Shown here in pieces: positions 63,123 to 64,000 of a DNA stretch of 64,000 nucleotides. Both the position numbers and the translations under genes were made by a program. The notes under the pieces are model-generated. The model did no database searches. It was not told where the DNA came from and saw only the letters and a program-made list of their open reading frames with translations. Within the stretch, counting starts at the first letter, position 1; every line of letters begins with the position of its first letter. The DNA is from Agreia sp. Leaf210 (GTDB lineage: Bacteria > Actinomycetota > Actinomycetes > Actinomycetales > Microbacteriaceae), in assembly GCF_001421485.1 (NCBI RefSeq), contig NZ_LMKK01000002.1, positions 186,001-250,000 on the forward strand, in the 5' to 3' direction.

Positions 63123-64000
63123 ATGAGCGTCCGCCGCACCGCCACCGCACTGGCCGCCGCCGCGGTCTCGATGCTCGTGCTCAGCGGATGCGATTCGCCG
63201 AGACCCGAACGCACGGTCTCGACCGCGACGCCGCCGGTCGTCGCGACCGCCTCGCCCTCCCCCACTCCGACAGAGAGCGCGAACCCGCTCGCCGGGCCGT
63301 ACTCGCCCACCGGCGACCTCACGGCCCTGGCCAACGACCTCGACGCCCCCTGGTCGATCGCGCCCGTCGGTGCCGACGGCATCCTGATCTCTGAGCGGGA
63401 CTCGGCTCAGATCGTTCTGATCGACACCGCCGGGCAGAAGCGCGTCATCGGTGGCGTGGGCGGAGTTACGGCGACGGGCGAGGGAGGCCTCCTCGGCATC
63501 GCGGTGCAGAGCGCGGGTACCGAGCGCCGACTCTTCGCCTATTTCACCACCGCCGACGACAACCGGGTCGTGTCGTTTCCGCTCACCGGAACCGGCGCTT
63601 CCCTCGCTCTCGGCGCGGCCGCGGAGGTGATCACGGGTCTGCCCAAGGCGTCCAACCACAACGGTGGACGCATCGCCTTCGGTCCCGATGGCCTGCTCTA
63701 CATCACCACGGGCGACGCCAACCAGCGCGATCGCGCGCAAGACGTGGCGTATCTCGGCGGCAAGATCCTGCGCCTGGATGCCTCGGGCTCGGTTCCCGCC
63801 GACAATCCGTTCGCCGGTTCCCCGGTCTACAGCCTCGGCCATCGCAACCCGCAGGGCATCGCCTGGCGTGCCGACGGCACCATGTTCGCCGCGGAATTCG
63901 GGCAGGACACGTGGGACGAACTCAACGTCATCGACCCCGGCGCCAACTACGGCTGGCCTGATGTGGAGGGGACCGACTCCTCCGACACCCGCTTCGTCGC
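63123..64000 (+). CDS. PQQ-type glucose/sorbosone dehydrogenase lipoprotein, 5' part
   Basis: The first 292 codons lie in the window; the rest is beyond the edge. A lipoprotein signal is present (VSMLVLSGC, lipobox Cys near residue 23), followed by a Thr/Pro/Ser linker. The beta-propeller of the sugar dehydrogenase family follows: DAPWSIAPVG, GEGGLLGIAV, NHNGGRIAFGPDGLLYITTGD, YSLGHRNPQGIAW and EFGQDTWDELN. The conserved His-Asn and His-Arg-Asn motifs are intact. It would oxidise aldose sugars outside the membrane with PQQ, or bind another ligand. It is probably co-transcribed with copy B. Confidence 0.92.
   Translation, partial: MSVRRTATALAAAAVSMLVLSGCDSPRPERTVSTATPPVVATASPSPTPTESANPLAGPYSPTGDLTALANDLDAPWSIAPVGADGILISERDSAQIVLIDTAGQKRVIGGVGGVTATGEGGLLGIAVQSAGTERRLFAYFTTADDNRVVSFPLTGTGASLALGAAAEVITGLPKASNHNGGRIAFGPDGLLYITTGDANQRDRAQDVAYLGGKILRLDASGSVPADNPFAGSPVYSLGHRNPQGIAWRADGTMFAAEFGQDTWDELNVIDPGANYGWPDVEGTDSSDTRFV

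Overview
The window is high-GC DNA (third-position GC bias, many GTG/TTG starts, GTGA and ATGA stop-start overlaps) from an actinobacterium, most probably of the family Microbacteriaceae. The main reasons are a short-type adenylate kinase, an S10-spc ribosomal cluster in actinobacterial order, alanine/lysine-rich tails on several ribosomal proteins, and a mannitol PTS operon that carries its own HPr and enzyme I. No rRNA, tRNA, CRISPR array, transposase or phage gene was seen. The family assignment is inference from gene content, not from a database search.

Layout. 1-4456 (minus): a coupled operon of a UbiA-like membrane protein, a PEP-utilising (PPDK/rifampin-phosphotransferase-like) enzyme, a CDP-alcohol phosphatidyltransferase, a GNAT-like protein and a membrane protein cut by the window edge; probably lipid or small-molecule metabolism, product unknown. 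4469-5428 (plus): a small membrane protein and an SRPBCC protein. 5434-11038 (minus): mannitol catabolism (EIIB-like protein, HPr, enzyme I, MtlA, MtlF, MtlD), divergent from a PRD/EIIB/EIIA regulator at 11198-13108. 13145-13601: a GIY-YIG protein gene bracketed by a 20-bp inverted repeat. 13636-26347 (minus): the S10-spc ribosomal cluster, rpsJ through rplO, then secY-adk-map. rpsN/rpsZ (S14) is missing between L5 and S8, and the usual infA-alpha operon does not follow map. 26756-28830: topoisomerase IB, a small MT0933-like protein and a fructosamine-kinase-like protein. 28912-33300 (minus): the str operon rpsL-rpsG-fusA plus tuf, with a clear sigma-A promoter.

33609-50994 (minus): a 17-kb, eleven-gene, mostly stop-start-coupled cluster. 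It encodes FHA protein, PP2C phosphatase, Ser/Thr kinase, a 1950-residue anchored Ig-like/FN3 surface protein, MoxR ATPase, DUF58, a TgpA-like transglutaminase that has lost its catalytic Cys and His, a second FHA protein and three membrane proteins. This is the best candidate for an under-described system: a phospho-signalling module joined to a giant extracytoplasmic protein and a MoxR-DUF58 assembly module.

51099-54331: a spermidine-synthase-like protein, a TetR regulator and an alpha/beta hydrolase with a polytopic membrane domain. 54504-61919 (minus): rpoB-rpoC, both with TTG starts, with a strong terminator and promoter. 62207-64000 (plus): a paralogue of the spermidine-synthase-like protein and the first part of a PQQ-type sugar dehydrogenase lipoprotein. 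Most of the window is translation/transcription core machinery, into which the mannitol, topoisomerase/kinase and FHA-kinase-Ig blocks are inserted.
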